DNA of 64,000 bases from Candidatus Allofournierella merdipullorum (GCA_019116345.1 DXBV01000048.1:1-64000); one strand, 5' to 3'; numbered from the stretch's first letter, positions 50,449-58,314 are shown. Notes: generated from the sequence alone by a model not told the origin. Made by a program: numbers and translations.

Positions 50449-51318
50449 ATGGCAGTGAAAAAGGGAGGCCTCGGCCGGGGGCTGGAGAGCCTCTTCGAGG
50501 ACGCCGCCCGGGACGTGGGCGGGCCGGTGAGCACCCTGCCCCTGCGGGAAATCGAGCCGGACAAGGACCAGCCCCGCAAGGATTTTGACGAGCAGGCCCT
50601 CTCCGAACTGGCGGACAGCATCGCCCGCCATGGCTTGCTGCAGCCCATCGCGGTGCGGGCGGCGGCCGGCGGAGCCTATAAAATCATCGCCGGCGAGCGT
50701 CGCTGGCGGGCCGCGCGGCTGGCGGGCCTTTCCGAAGTGCCGGTGGTCATCAAGGACGTCACCGACGCCGAGGCCATGGAGCTGGCGCTCATCGAGAACC
50801 TACAGCGTGAAGACCTGGATCCGGTGGAGGAAGCCATGGGCTACCGCCAGCTGATGGAGCGGTGCGAGCTGACCCAGGAGCAGACGGCCCAGAAAATAGG
50901 CAAGAGCCGCAGCGCAATCGCCAACAGCCTGCGCCTTCTGAACCTGCCGGAGGATGTGCTGACCTTTTTGAAGGAGGGCAAGCTCTCCACCGGCCACGCC
51001 AAGGTGCTGCTGGGCCTGCCGGACGCGGCGCTGCAGAGCCAGGCCGCCGAAGCGGTGGTGGGGCAGAACCTGAACGTGCGCCAGACCGAGGCGCTGTGCA
51101 AAAAACTGGTAAAGCCGGAAAAACCGGCCAAACCCCAGCCTCTGCGCCCTGCGCTGGCGGGCGAGGTGGAATATGCCCTGCGCCAAGTGCTGGGCAGCGA
51201 GGTAAAGGTGGACTACAAAAACGGTCAGGGCAGCCTGACGGTGCACTTTTACTCGGACGAGCAGCTGAGCGCCTTTGCGAATCTGCTGGGCGGCTACAAT
51301 AAGGAAGAAAACAAGTAA
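50449..51318 (+). CDS. parB: ParB/Spo0J centromere-binding CTPase
   Basis: 289 residues. It opens KKGGLGRGLESLF like other chromosomal ParB proteins, followed by the N-terminal domain (EIEPDKDQPRKDFDEQAL), GERRWRAARLAGL box, an HTH (TQEQTAQKIGKSRSAIANSLRLL) and a C-terminal dimerisation domain. Three parS sites lie within 1.7 kb upstream. It is probably in one operon with parA and perhaps serS (15 bp downstream). Confidence 0.97.
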   Translation: MAVKKGGLGRGLESLFEDAARDVGGPVSTLPLREIEPDKDQPRKDFDEQALSELADSIARHGLLQPIAVRAAAGGAYKIIAGERRWRAARLAGLSEVPVVIKDVTDAEAMELALIENLQREDLDPVEEAMGYRQLMERCELTQEQTAQKIGKSRSAIANSLRLLNLPEDVLTFLKEGKLSTGHAKVLLGLPDAALQSQAAEAVVGQNLNVRQTEALCKKLVKPEKPAKPQPLRPALAGEVEYALRQVLGSEVKVDYKNGQGSLTVHFYSDEQLSAFANLLGGYNKEENK

Positions 51319-51333
51319 AAGGGGAGTAGCGAC

Positions 51334-52641
51334 ATGCTGGACATTCGATTTGTGCGGGAAAATCCCGACGCCGTGAAGGAGAACATCAAGAAGAAATTCC
51401 AGGAGCAGAAACTGCCTCTGGTGGACAAGGTCATCGAGCTGGACACCAAAAACCGTGCGGTGATGACCGAGGCCAACGCCCTGCGCGCCGAGCGCAACAC
51501 CCTCTCCAAGCAGGTGGGTATGCTGATGGGCCAGGCCAAGAAGGACCCCTCCAAGCTGGCCCAGGCCGAGGCCGCCAAGGCCAAGGTGACCGCCCAGGCC
51601 CAGCGGCTGGCCCAGCTGGAGGCCGAGGAGGAGAAGCTGGAGGGCGAGATCCGCGACATCATGCTGGTCATCCCCAACATGATCGACCCCTCTGTGCCCA
51701 TCGGCCCGGACGACAGCTGCAACGTGGAAGTGCAGCGCTTCGGCGAGCCTGTGGTTCCGGAGTTTGACATTCCCTACCACACCGAAATCATGGAGAGCTT
51801 CGGCGGCATCGATCTGGACAGCGCCCGCCGTGTGGCCGGCAACGGCTTCTACTACCTGCTGGGCGACATCGCCCGCCTGCACGAGGCGGTGCTGGCCTAC
51901 GCCCGCCACTTCATGATCAACAAGGGCTTCACCTACGTCATCCCGCCCTTCATGATGCACGGCGCGGTGGTGCAGGGCGTTATGAGCTTCCCCGAGATGG
52001 ACGCCATGATGTACAAGATCGAGGGCGAGGATCTCTACCTCATCGGCACCAGCGAGCACACCATGATCGGCCGCTTTGTGGATCAGATCATCCCCGAGGC
52101 CAAGCTCCCCCTGACCCTCACCAGCTACAGCCCCTGCTTCCGCAAGGAGAAGGGCGCCCACGGCCTGGAGGAGCGGGGCGTTTACCGCATCCACCAGTTT
52201 GAGAAGCAGGAGATGATCGTGCTCTGCAAGCCGGAGGAGAGCATGGACTGGTACGAGAAGATGTGGCGCAACAGCGTGGAGCTGTTCCGCAGCCTGGACA
52301 TTCCCGTGCGCCAGCTGGAGTGCTGCTCCGGCGACCTGGCGGACCTGAAGGTCAAGAGCTGCGACATCGAGGCCTGGAGCCCCCGCCAGAAGAAGTACTT
52401 CGAAGTGTGCAGCTGCTCCAACCTGGGCGAGGCCCAGAGCCGCCGGCTGAAGATCCGCGTGAAGGGCGAGGACGGCCGCAACTACCTGCCTCACACCCTG
52501 AACAACACCTGCGTGGCGCCTCCGCGCATGCTGATCGCCTTCCTGGAGAACAACCTCCAGGCGGACGGCACGGTGAAAATTCCCGAGGTCCTGCGGCCCT
52601 ACATGGGCGGCAAGGAGCTGCTGGTGCCCGAGCAGAAGTGA
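51334..52641 (+). CDS. serS: Seryl-tRNA synthetase
   Basis: 435 residues. An N-terminal coiled-coil arm (about 30-110, rich in Lys/Glu/Ala) precedes a class II catalytic domain with motif 2 FRKEKGAHGLEERGVYRIHQF and motif 3 NNTCVAPPRMLIAFLEN. The catalytic part (SGDLADLKVKSCDIEAWSPR) looks more like archaeal SerRS than the common bacterial form. It follows parB at 15 bp with no room for a T-box, unusual for a Firmicutes aminoacyl-tRNA synthetase gene. Confidence 0.95.
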   Translation: MLDIRFVRENPDAVKENIKKKFQEQKLPLVDKVIELDTKNRAVMTEANALRAERNTLSKQVGMLMGQAKKDPSKLAQAEAAKAKVTAQAQRLAQLEAEEEKLEGEIRDIMLVIPNMIDPSVPIGPDDSCNVEVQRFGEPVVPEFDIPYHTEIMESFGGIDLDSARRVAGNGFYYLLGDIARLHEAVLAYARHFMINKGFTYVIPPFMMHGAVVQGVMSFPEMDAMMYKIEGEDLYLIGTSEHTMIGRFVDQIIPEAKLPLTLTSYSPCFRKEKGAHGLEERGVYRIHQFEKQEMIVLCKPEESMDWYEKMWRNSVELFRSLDIPVRQLECCSGDLADLKVKSCDIEAWSPRQKKYFEVCSCSNLGEAQSRRLKIRVKGEDGRNYLPHTLNNTCVAPPRMLIAFLENNLQADGTVKIPEVLRPYMGGKELLVPEQK

Positions 52642-52645
52642 AAAA

Positions 52646-52678
52646 CGGCGGGGGCGGCAAATTTTTGCCGCCCCCGCA
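52646..52678 (+). terminator. serS terminator-like hairpin
   Basis: Stem CGGGGGCGGCAAA / TTTGCCGCCCCCG directly after serS. Termination is uncertain because the following sequence is not T-rich. Confidence 0.6.
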
Positions 52679-52699
52679 CTGTTTCTGCCCAAAAAAGTA

Positions 52700-52728
52700 T
52701 TGACAAGCCCCCACTCTTTCAGTATAAT
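52700..52728 (+). promoter_or_regulatory. tRNA operon promoter
   Basis: Perfect consensus TTGACA (52700-52705), 17-nt spacer, TATAAT (52723-52728), 35 nt before tRNA-Met. Confidence 0.95.
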
Positions 52729-52763
52729 ATAAAAGCGCCTTTCAAACAGGTGCAACTGAATAT

Positions 52764-52840
52764 GGCGGTATAGCTCAGTTGGCTAGAGCATTCGGTTCAT
52801 ACCCGAAGTGTCACCGGTTCGAATCCAGTTACCGCTACCA
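52764..52840 (+). tRNA. tRNA-Met (CAT), elongator type
   Basis: 77 nt with encoded CCA. The anticodon loop TTCATAC sits in a TTCGG/CCGAA stem, the D arm AGCTCAGTTGGCTAGAGC and T loop TTCGAAT are standard, and the acceptor is GGCGGTA/TACCGCT. The G-U first pair and the resemblance to Bacillus elongator tRNA-Met argue against an initiator. The T stem has one C-A mismatch (ACCGG/CCAGT). Confidence 0.95.
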
Positions 52841-52841
52841 G

Positions 52842-52924
52842 ATACAAGGTTTAGCTACGATACATGGGGGTCGCCCGCAGTAGTGGACGATGTGTTTGCT
52901 TGCTGTCGTAGCTAAGCCTTGTAT
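52842..52924. other. Long inverted repeat in the tRNA spacer
   Basis: Arms of 19 nt (52842-52860 and 52906-52924) are complementary except for one G-U pair and enclose 45 nt. The transcript from the tRNA promoter would fold here into a long stem between tRNA-Met and tRNA-Glu. It may serve processing by RNase III-like enzymes or be an RNA product of its own. It is not a terminator, since no U tract follows. Confidence 0.7.
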
Positions 52925-52929
52925 AATAT

Positions 52930-53004
52930 GGCCCGTTGGTCAAGAGGTCAAGACATCGCCCTTTCACGGCGGTAACCCGGGTTCGATTCCCGGACGGGTC
53001 ACCA
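52930..53004 (+). tRNA. tRNA-Glu (TTC)
   Basis: 75 nt with encoded CCA. Acceptor GGCCCGT/ACGGGTC, anticodon loop CTTTCAC between CGCC/GGCG, T arm CCCGGGTTCGATTCCCGG. It shares the promoter at 52700-52728. Confidence 0.95.
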
Positions 53005-53010
53005 AACAAA

Positions 53011-53056
53011 ACAAATCCGAACCTTACGCCGGTTGGCGACGGGTTCGGATTTGTTG
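53011..53056 (+). terminator. tRNA operon terminator
   Basis: Thirteen-pair stem ACAAATCCGAACC / GGTTCGGATTTGT (53011-53023, 53042-53054) followed by TGTTT. Confidence 0.85.
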
Positions 53057-53088
53057 TTTATATAGAACAAACAGAGAAATTGATGGCG

Positions 53089-53536
53089 TCAACTCTTTTC
53101 TGAAAACAAGTTATTTTTATGACATGCAAAGGAAAGACATTCCTTCACCAAACAGAAAAGCTCTGCATCCATCTGATCTTTGCTTATATTGGCCATGTCC
53201 AAAAACTTGTCATTCTTCTTGAAAAATTTCACCAGGAGGCTCACATCTTTTTCGTCAAGTGAAATATCATAGAACAAATTGGCTAATACAACAATGGTTT
53301 CTTTGTAATGGATGCAGTGGGCTGCACGCTCTTCACTCTGCCTGGAAAGGAATTCATCAAAGTCAGGTTCTGCGTACTTGGGTGATAACCCCTGAATCGG
53401 ATTGATAAGAAGCTGCGTGGATGCTTCCATCAAATTAACATACGATCCCAGCTCATACTGTTGTGCTTCGGACATATTGTTATAATCCAATCCGAAGCCC
53501 TTAATCTTCTTTAGGCTGTTTGTCGGATTTCTTCAC
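53089..53536 (-). pseudogene. AT-rich ORF of unknown function, apparently frameshifted near its start
   Basis: The open frame 53089-53490 encodes about 133 residues (SEAQQYELGSYVNLMEAST, FKKNDKFLDMANISKDQ), hydrophilic and without a family I recognise. It has no ribosome-binding site of its own. Upstream, GTG 53536 preceded by GGAGAG opens VKKSDKQPKED and then meets TAA. Removing one T from GATTAAGGG would give KEDKGFGLDYNNMS and join both pieces. Base composition is clearly more AT-rich than the neighbours, and the ORF lies directly behind the tRNA genes, hinting at acquired DNA. Confidence 0.5.
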
Positions 53537-53602
53537 AAACTCTCCAATTACGGTGTCCGTCCGGGCCTTACACCGGTGGGATTCCCGACCTTTGTTATAA
53601 TG

Positions 53603-53637
53603 AATCCCCCTGACGCCAAAAGGGCGTCAGGGGGATT
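53603..53637. terminator. Hairpin between the broken ORF and the WG lipoprotein gene
   Basis: Fifteen-pair stem AATCCCCCTGACGCC / GGCGTCAGGGGGATT (53603-53617, 53623-53637). It could end the minus-strand lipoprotein transcript (stop at 53704), though its T tract is weak on both strands. Confidence 0.55.
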
Positions 53638-53650
53638 TGTTTCATGCAGT

Positions 53651-53692
53651 CACCGTTGCCGTTTTCGTTGTTGTTTTGGAGCGTGTCGCCCA
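53651..53692 (-). pseudogene. Fragment of beta-helix surface-protein coding DNA
   Basis: About 42 bp nearly identical to 24,051-24,095 inside the beta-helix gene, with one 3-bp gap. Read on the minus strand it would encode GDTLQNNNENGNGD, against GGTIQNNKNENGNGGG in the surface protein. It is not attached to any longer frame, so it looks like a relic of a second beta-helix gene or a recombination scar. Confidence 0.55.
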
Positions 53693-53703
53693 AAGGCAGG
53701 GGA

Positions 53704-56226
53704 TCACCCTTCCGCTACGGTGAAAAGGGTCAGGTCGACGACGTTTTCCATCTTTTCGTTTGTATAGTAGCTCTCTCCGCAATAACTGCCGTTCTGCAAA
53801 AGGCTGACCTCGTTGTAGAAGACGGCGGGATAGAACCTCCCTTCGCTGTCCACAGGCACAAACCCGTTTGTTCCGTCCTGGGTCTCGACCATCACGAAGG
53901 CCCAGTCGTCCTGGTATTGCAGAACTTTGCCAAGGAATTCCATCCCGTCCGGCGCCATCACTTCTTTTCCGCCGGAGATCCGGAGCAGAGACGGCTGATT
54001 GTTCCGCTCTGCAACGAGAAAGGACGTTTTGCGGACGGTCTCCTGCACCGTGTTGATAAACCGCACATCAAAACTCTTGTAAAAAGGCGGGTAATCCGCA
54101 AGTTCCTGAACGACGGCCCCTTGCGTGTCAATGACAAAGAAACGATTCGTCTCTCCGAGCAGCTCCACCGTTGCCTGGCCCTCCACAAAGCTGTGAAGCA
54201 CCACCGTGTCCGGGTCTGCCGGCTCACCCATGGACGCGGAGATCTGCTCCAAAATTGTCTCAGCCGGGATGACGAGCGTCCCTTGCCGGTCCACATATCC
54301 AAACTGTGTGGCTGCCAGGCCCTCCCGGAAGCATCTGGCCGCATTGGAGGTGTTCTTCAGCCGGACGCCGTCTGTGCGGTCGATGAAAATCTCCTCACCG
54401 GTTTTGGTATAGAAGCGATCCTCTTCTATTCCGAAAAAAAGCCCCTCCACACAAGGGCCGATCCAGGTCCGGCTATCGTACTTTGGCACCGTCCACTTTC
54501 TTTGGTAGAGGGCCTCTCCATCCGTGTTGAACACGCATTGGTATTTATATACCTTGTCTGTGTAGATGTCGACCTCATCAAACTGGAAGTTCCACAGACC
54601 TTCTCCCAGGTAAGTCAAAAAGCGCGGCGAGGGATATATAGGGCTGCCGTCAGCGGCCGGGTGGGTCGCAAAATCCACGGCATCCCGGGGCACAGAGAAG
54701 ATGGTGTTGAACTGCTGGTCGCAGAAAATAATTTCATTGGAGGTGTTCTGATACCAGAGCAGATTGCTCACGCCCGCCTCCCCGTAATAGTCCGGCTGGT
54801 CGCTGAAACTCTCCGTCATCACATGATCGAACTCTTGGTGGCGCAGCCCGCTCGCGTCCACACCTTTCATGGTGGCAAGGGTGGTGAATCCCAAAGACGG
54901 GGCCGCCGCGGCCGGTTCCTCCACCTCCCGCTCTTCAAACAGGATGTGCAGGGTGAGCATCTCGTACCAGCCCAGGTTTATATATCCGTAGCCCTCCCGG
55001 GCAAAGAAGGTCTGCTCCCCGCAGGAAAAATCCAGCGATGTGCCGATGATGTTCCACTGATGGTTGTCGAGAATGTTTCCGTGACTGTCCAGCAGGCAGA
55101 TCTCTCCCTCCGAAGCAGCGGAGATGCGGACGCTGGGCGGCGCCTCCTCCAGCAGACCGCCCGCATCGTCATACAGGCCCACCTGCCGGGAGCCCTGTTC
55201 CATGGCGTAAAAGCCTTCTTCCGTCAGCTGGAAGATTTGGGCAAAACGGGCGGGGCAAAGAACTTCTCCGTCCGTGCCCCGGATGCCGTACACGTCATTT
55301 TCGGCGTAGACCGCCTTGCCTTTGAAGGGAGCGACGTCCGCAAGGTCGCCGGCCTCGTAAAGGGGCTTGCCTTGGGAATCGTACATCGTTCCGGCCAGGA
55401 TAAAGCAGTCCTCACCCGTGAGGGCAGAGACGGCCCCGGGATATTCCTTTATCAGGCTGCCGTCCGTCCCGCAGAGGAAGGAACCGCCGTCTCCCGTCAG
55501 CAGCACAAGATCCCCCGGCAGGCGGTAGGGGAACACGCCGCTTTGGGAAAAGCTGCTGAGCACGGCGCCTTTCTCATCAATGAACATCCAGTGTTCCCGG
55601 CCGTCATAGTTGCAGACCAAAGCCTTTCCGTCCCGAAAAGGAAGGCACTGGTCATAAGCGGGCTGGATGCGGATGTTCTTTTCCAGATCGCAGTATCCCC
55701 ATTTTCCGTTTTCAAAGTAGGGGACCCAGCCGTTGTCTCCCATGGCCAGCACATCGTCCATGGTTTCCTGCTGGGAAATAAACGGGCCGGCAGTCATTTT
55801 CCTGTTCAGATAAATGGCGGTTTCGACCTCAATGTACGGGTCTGTGTGATAGGAGTAATAGGAGCGGGCCGGATTCATCAGACAGATTTTCTCCGGAACG
55901 GTATAAAGGGGGATGTATTCCCCCTCGGTGGTGAGATAACCGCATTCCAATTCCCCTTCGATGATCGCCGTGTCCCAGGAGGTGTAGCGGGCCACAAAGG
56001 CCGCGCCATGATGAAACGCGCCCGCTATGTGGAAATCCTGCAGGAGATCCAGCGACTCCTCGTCCAGCACAGGGACCAGCTCTGTTTCCGGGGCAGGTTC
56101 GGCGGACAGGCTTTCGGCAGGCAGGCTTTCGGCGGCGCCGGTTGAGGGACCCGGCGCGCTGCAGCCGGTGCAGAAAACCAGCGGCAGCATGATCCCCGCC
56201 AGCACGCTCAGAACTTTTTTCCTCAT
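53704..56226 (-). CDS. Large lipoprotein with WG/KWG-like repeats
   Basis: 840 residues. Signal peptide with lipobox near FCTGC, an acidic Ser/Glu/Pro linker (about 25-55), then a long beta-rich body. Repeats such as NGKWGYCDLEKNIRIQPAYDQ and FGYVDRQGTLVIPAE follow the WG-repeat pattern, common in clostridial surface proteins of unknown role. It should sit on the outer membrane face. ATG 56226 is chosen (GAGG 9 nt upstream) over an in-frame TTG. A strong promoter lies at 56271-56300. Codon use is less GC-biased than in the origin genes. Confidence 0.8.
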   Translation of the reverse strand: MRKKVLSVLAGIMLPLVFCTGCSAPGPSTGAAESLPAESLSAEPAPETELVPVLDEESLDLLQDFHIAGAFHHGAAFVARYTSWDTAIIEGELECGYLTTEGEYIPLYTVPEKICLMNPARSYYSYHTDPYIEVETAIYLNRKMTAGPFISQQETMDDVLAMGDNGWVPYFENGKWGYCDLEKNIRIQPAYDQCLPFRDGKALVCNYDGREHWMFIDEKGAVLSSFSQSGVFPYRLPGDLVLLTGDGGSFLCGTDGSLIKEYPGAVSALTGEDCFILAGTMYDSQGKPLYEAGDLADVAPFKGKAVYAENDVYGIRGTDGEVLCPARFAQIFQLTEEGFYAMEQGSRQVGLYDDAGGLLEEAPPSVRISAASEGEICLLDSHGNILDNHQWNIIGTSLDFSCGEQTFFAREGYGYINLGWYEMLTLHILFEEREVEEPAAAAPSLGFTTLATMKGVDASGLRHQEFDHVMTESFSDQPDYYGEAGVSNLLWYQNTSNEIIFCDQQFNTIFSVPRDAVDFATHPAADGSPIYPSPRFLTYLGEGLWNFQFDEVDIYTDKVYKYQCVFNTDGEALYQRKWTVPKYDSRTWIGPCVEGLFFGIEEDRFYTKTGEEIFIDRTDGVRLKNTSNAARCFREGLAATQFGYVDRQGTLVIPAETILEQISASMGEPADPDTVVLHSFVEGQATVELLGETNRFFVIDTQGAVVQELADYPPFYKSFDVRFINTVQETVRKTSFLVAERNNQPSLLRISGGKEVMAPDGMEFLGKVLQYQDDWAFVMVETQDGTNGFVPVDSEGRFYPAVFYNEVSLLQNGSYCGESYYTNEKMENVVDLTLFTVAEG

Positions 56227-56270
56227 GGGCAGAACCTCATTTCTCAAAAATTGTCCTGTTTTCGTCTATT

Positions 56271-56300
56271 ATTATATCGCAATAAAATTATTTCTGTCAA
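56271..56300 (-). promoter_or_regulatory. Promoter of WG lipoprotein
   Basis: TTGACA (56295-56300), 18-nt spacer, TATAAT (56271-56276) on the minus strand. Confidence 0.88.
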
Positions 56301-56315
56301 TTTGCCGCAAAAGCA

Positions 56316-56344
56316 TTGACGGGGCAAAAGGAGCGTGCTAAACT
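56316..56344 (+). promoter_or_regulatory. Promoter of the small lipoprotein
   Basis: TTGACG (56316-56321), 17-nt spacer, TAAACT (56339-56344) on the plus strand, back-to-back with the WG lipoprotein promoter (-35 elements 15 bp apart). Confidence 0.7.
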
Positions 56345-56413
56345 GTTGCCTTGTTGAGACCGGGGACCCTCTGCGGACCGTGCCCGGAATTTATAAAATC
56401 GGAGGATATCCCC

Positions 56414-56908
56414 ATGAAAAAACTTCTCTGTTGCATCCTGAGCCTTGCCGTGGCCTTTGCCCTGGCTGCCTGCGGCACCGCCGGCGAGGCGGAAAAAACT
56501 GCCAGCGAGGCCGGTTCTTCCATGCCCGCTTCTTCCGCGCCTGTTTCTTCCGAGCCGGCATCTTCTGCGCCCGCCTCTTCCGGGGCCGCTTTGCCGGAGA
56601 TCGAGGGATACGATGTCTGGGAATACGAGAAGGACCAGTGCAAAGTCATCAGCTATGTCCGGAGCGATGCGTCCTCTGTTGAGATCTATACCTCCGAAAA
56701 TCCGGAGAACATCCAGGTGCTGGACTACATGACCAAATACGAGCAGAAGGAAACCACCATTGCCGGCGTGACCGTGACCCTGGGCTACGACGGGGATATG
56801 TACCTGTATGCCCGCTGGGAGAAGGACGGCCAGACCTATGGGGTGGAGGACCCTCTGGGCATGCCCGAGAGCAACATGATGAGCTTCCTGGAGGCGTTCC
56901 TGGCCTGA
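56414..56908 (+). CDS. Small lipoprotein with Ser/Pro-rich linker
   Basis: 164 residues. Lipobox LAAC (Cys 20), a linker rich in Ala/Ser/Pro (SSAPVSSEPASSAPASS), then a compact domain (PEIEGYDVWEYEKDQCKVIS, TVTLGYDGDMYLYARWEKDG). No family recognised. GGAGG precedes the ATG. It is divergent from the WG lipoprotein and may be co-regulated through the shared promoter region. Confidence 0.75.
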   Translation: MKKLLCCILSLAVAFALAACGTAGEAEKTASEAGSSMPASSAPVSSEPASSAPASSGAALPEIEGYDVWEYEKDQCKVISYVRSDASSVEIYTSENPENIQVLDYMTKYEQKETTIAGVTVTLGYDGDMYLYARWEKDGQTYGVEDPLGMPESNMMSFLEAFLA

Positions 56909-56942
56909 GGGCCGTGCGACAAGCCCAAAACAGCGTAAAACG

Positions 56943-56993
56943 AAACATGAGATGGACTTCTCCGAAAGGAGCAGCCCATCTCATGTTTTATTG
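56943..56993 (+). terminator. Terminator of the small lipoprotein gene
   Basis: Thirteen-pair stem AAACATGAGATGG / CCATCTCATGTTT (56943-56955, 56976-56988) with TTTA following. Confidence 0.8.
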
Positions 56994-57114
56994 CCGCAGG
57001 CTGTGACCCGGGCGGCCCCCCCAAAAAAGCCCTGCCGCAACCGCCGGTTGACATACAGTTGGTCGACGGCGGCGGGATTTTCGGGTACAATGGAACCACG
57101 CGGAGGTGATGAAC

Positions 57115-57750
57115 ATGACGTTGGGCGAACGCATCCGAAACCGGCGGGAGAAACTGAAGCTGTCGCAGGGGTATGTGGCGGAACAGATCGGCGTGAGCCG
57201 GCAGGCGGTGTCCAAATGGGAAACGGGCCAGTCGGAGCCCACCGCGGAGAACCTCGTCCGCCTGGCAGAGTTGTTTGAAATCAGTCTGGCGGAACTGGTG
57301 GGCGCGGAGGAAAACAGCAGGGGAGAGGACGGCTTTGAAACGCGACCGCAGCCAAAGACTCCAAACCTCATCCTCCGGGCGAACCTGATACGGCTTGCCA
57401 TCACCGCCCAGGCGGCCTTTCTGTTCAGCAGCGCGTCGATGTTCTGCCAGATGCAGGCCGCGGAATATCCCATGAAAGACCTTTACCGCGGGGCGCTTTT
57501 TGTTTCGCTGGCGCTGCTTTTGCTCAGCTCGGTGTGGATGGCCTCCAACCACCGCTGGGAAGGGGACATGGCCCGGCGGCGAACAAACGCGCGCATCGAG
57601 CTGGGCTATTGCTGCGTGCAGCTGGCGGCGGGTTTTCTGACCGTCCGGTTCTCTCTGGGCCTCGCGGGGGCGGTGCTGGTGATCGCCGCCGCCTGCGTTT
57701 ATGTTTTGTACATCAATCCCAGGTTCATGGGCCGCAAACTCACGAGGTGA
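57115..57750 (+). CDS. XRE-family regulator with membrane domain
   Basis: 211 residues. An N-terminal HTH (TLGERIRNRREKLKLSQGYVA, then VSRQAVSKWETGQSEPT) is followed by a linker and about four hydrophobic segments (residues about 90-205). Such membrane-tethered XRE proteins are frequent in Clostridia and often respond to envelope signals. ATG 57115 lies 8 nt from GGAGG; two in-frame starts just upstream are too close to it. No confident promoter; a TACAAT lies at the right distance but without a -35. Confidence 0.85.
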   Translation: MTLGERIRNRREKLKLSQGYVAEQIGVSRQAVSKWETGQSEPTAENLVRLAELFEISLAELVGAEENSRGEDGFETRPQPKTPNLILRANLIRLAITAQAAFLFSSASMFCQMQAAEYPMKDLYRGALFVSLALLLLSSVWMASNHRWEGDMARRRTNARIELGYCCVQLAAGFLTVRFSLGLAGAVLVIAAACVYVLYINPRFMGRKLTR

Positions 57751-57765
57751 GGCAGCGATACAAAA

Positions 57766-57796
57766 AGCTCCGGGCGAACGCCCGGAGCTTTTTTCT
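57766..57796. terminator. Bidirectional terminator
   Basis: Eleven-pair stem AGCTCCGGGCG / CGCCCGGAGCT (57766-57776, 57779-57789) with A and T flanks, between convergent genes. Confidence 0.92.
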
Positions 57797-57798
57797 GC

Positions 57799-58176
57799 TC
57801 AGTGAAAGACCACACGCCGCACGCGGCCGGGCAGGCCGGCCAGCAGGGTGCGGGGAGAAAAGACCACCTGCTTGATCCAGACGCCCTCGCAGGAGAGGAC
57901 CAGCAGCAGGTGGAGCCGGTCGTCGGAGGGGAGGTGGGCGGCCCGGGCGGGCAGGCTCACCTCGATCTGTTGGGTGTGCCCCCGCACCAGGCCGCGCCGG
58001 AAGGCGAGGCACAGGGCGGTGAGAGGATGGAAGAGAACGTTGCAGTGGCCCAGCCACCGCCAGGCGGCGTAGATCACCGTTTCTTTGGGCAGGTCCGGCC
58101 CGCCCGGGGCCACCGTGGTTTCGGAGGTGGTGTACACGTTGCAGGGAATGCCTTCGTATTCGATCATGCGGGTCAT
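57799..58176 (-). CDS. Small protein of unknown function
   Basis: 125 residues, soluble, rich in Leu/Val/Arg, with no motif I recognise. It starts MTRMIEYEGIPCNVYTTSETT and ends SPRTLLAGLPGRVRRVVFH. AAAGGAG precedes ATG 58176. The gene has a clear promoter (58285-58314) and a leader of about 100 nt ending in a terminator-like hairpin, so its expression may be attenuated. The coding frame extends upstream through that hairpin but has no ribosome-binding site there. Confidence 0.6.
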   Translation of the reverse strand: MTRMIEYEGIPCNVYTTSETTVAPGGPDLPKETVIYAAWRWLGHCNVLFHPLTALCLAFRRGLVRGHTQQIEVSLPARAAHLPSDDRLHLLLVLSCEGVWIKQVVFSPRTLLAGLPGRVRRVVFH

Positions 58177-58195
58177 AAGGTCTCCTTTCGCTGGA

Positions 58196-58278
58196 CGAAA
58201 AATGAAAAAATGGCACACTGGTCCCGTCGACCAATGTGCCATTTCCGATATTCTGTTGTTTCGTCCCCCGAAAGGGGT
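58196..58278 (-). ncRNA. Leader attenuator or small RNA
   Basis: From a good promoter (58285-58314) the minus-strand transcript passes a CCCC-UUUC-GGGG hairpin (about 58,264-58,276). It then reaches a 15-bp stem, AATGGCACATTGGTC paired with GACCAGTGTGCCATT (58210-58224 with 58229-58243 on the plus strand, one mismatch), directly followed by a UUUUUUCAUUUUU tract. The result is either an independent RNA of about 80 nt or a leader controlling the gene at 57799-58176. Confidence 0.5.
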
Positions 58279-58284
58279 ACCCTA

Positions 58285-58314
58285 ATTATATCACACCGGG
58301 GCGGCGCGCGTCAA
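58285..58314 (-). promoter_or_regulatory. Promoter of the leader RNA / small gene
   Basis: TTGACG (58309-58314), 18-nt spacer, TATAAT (58285-58290) on the minus strand. Confidence 0.75.

Noticed and set aside
51319..51333. T-box riboswitch before serS
   Set aside because: Only 15 bp separate parB from serS.
53570..53600. Possible attachment-site duplicate of the tRNA-Glu 3' end
   Set aside because: Only GATTCCCG (8 bp) is shared, no integrase is nearby, and the rest does not align.
57047..57098. TTGACA as -35 of the XRE gene promoter
   Set aside because: The next -10-like TACAAT is far beyond normal spacing.
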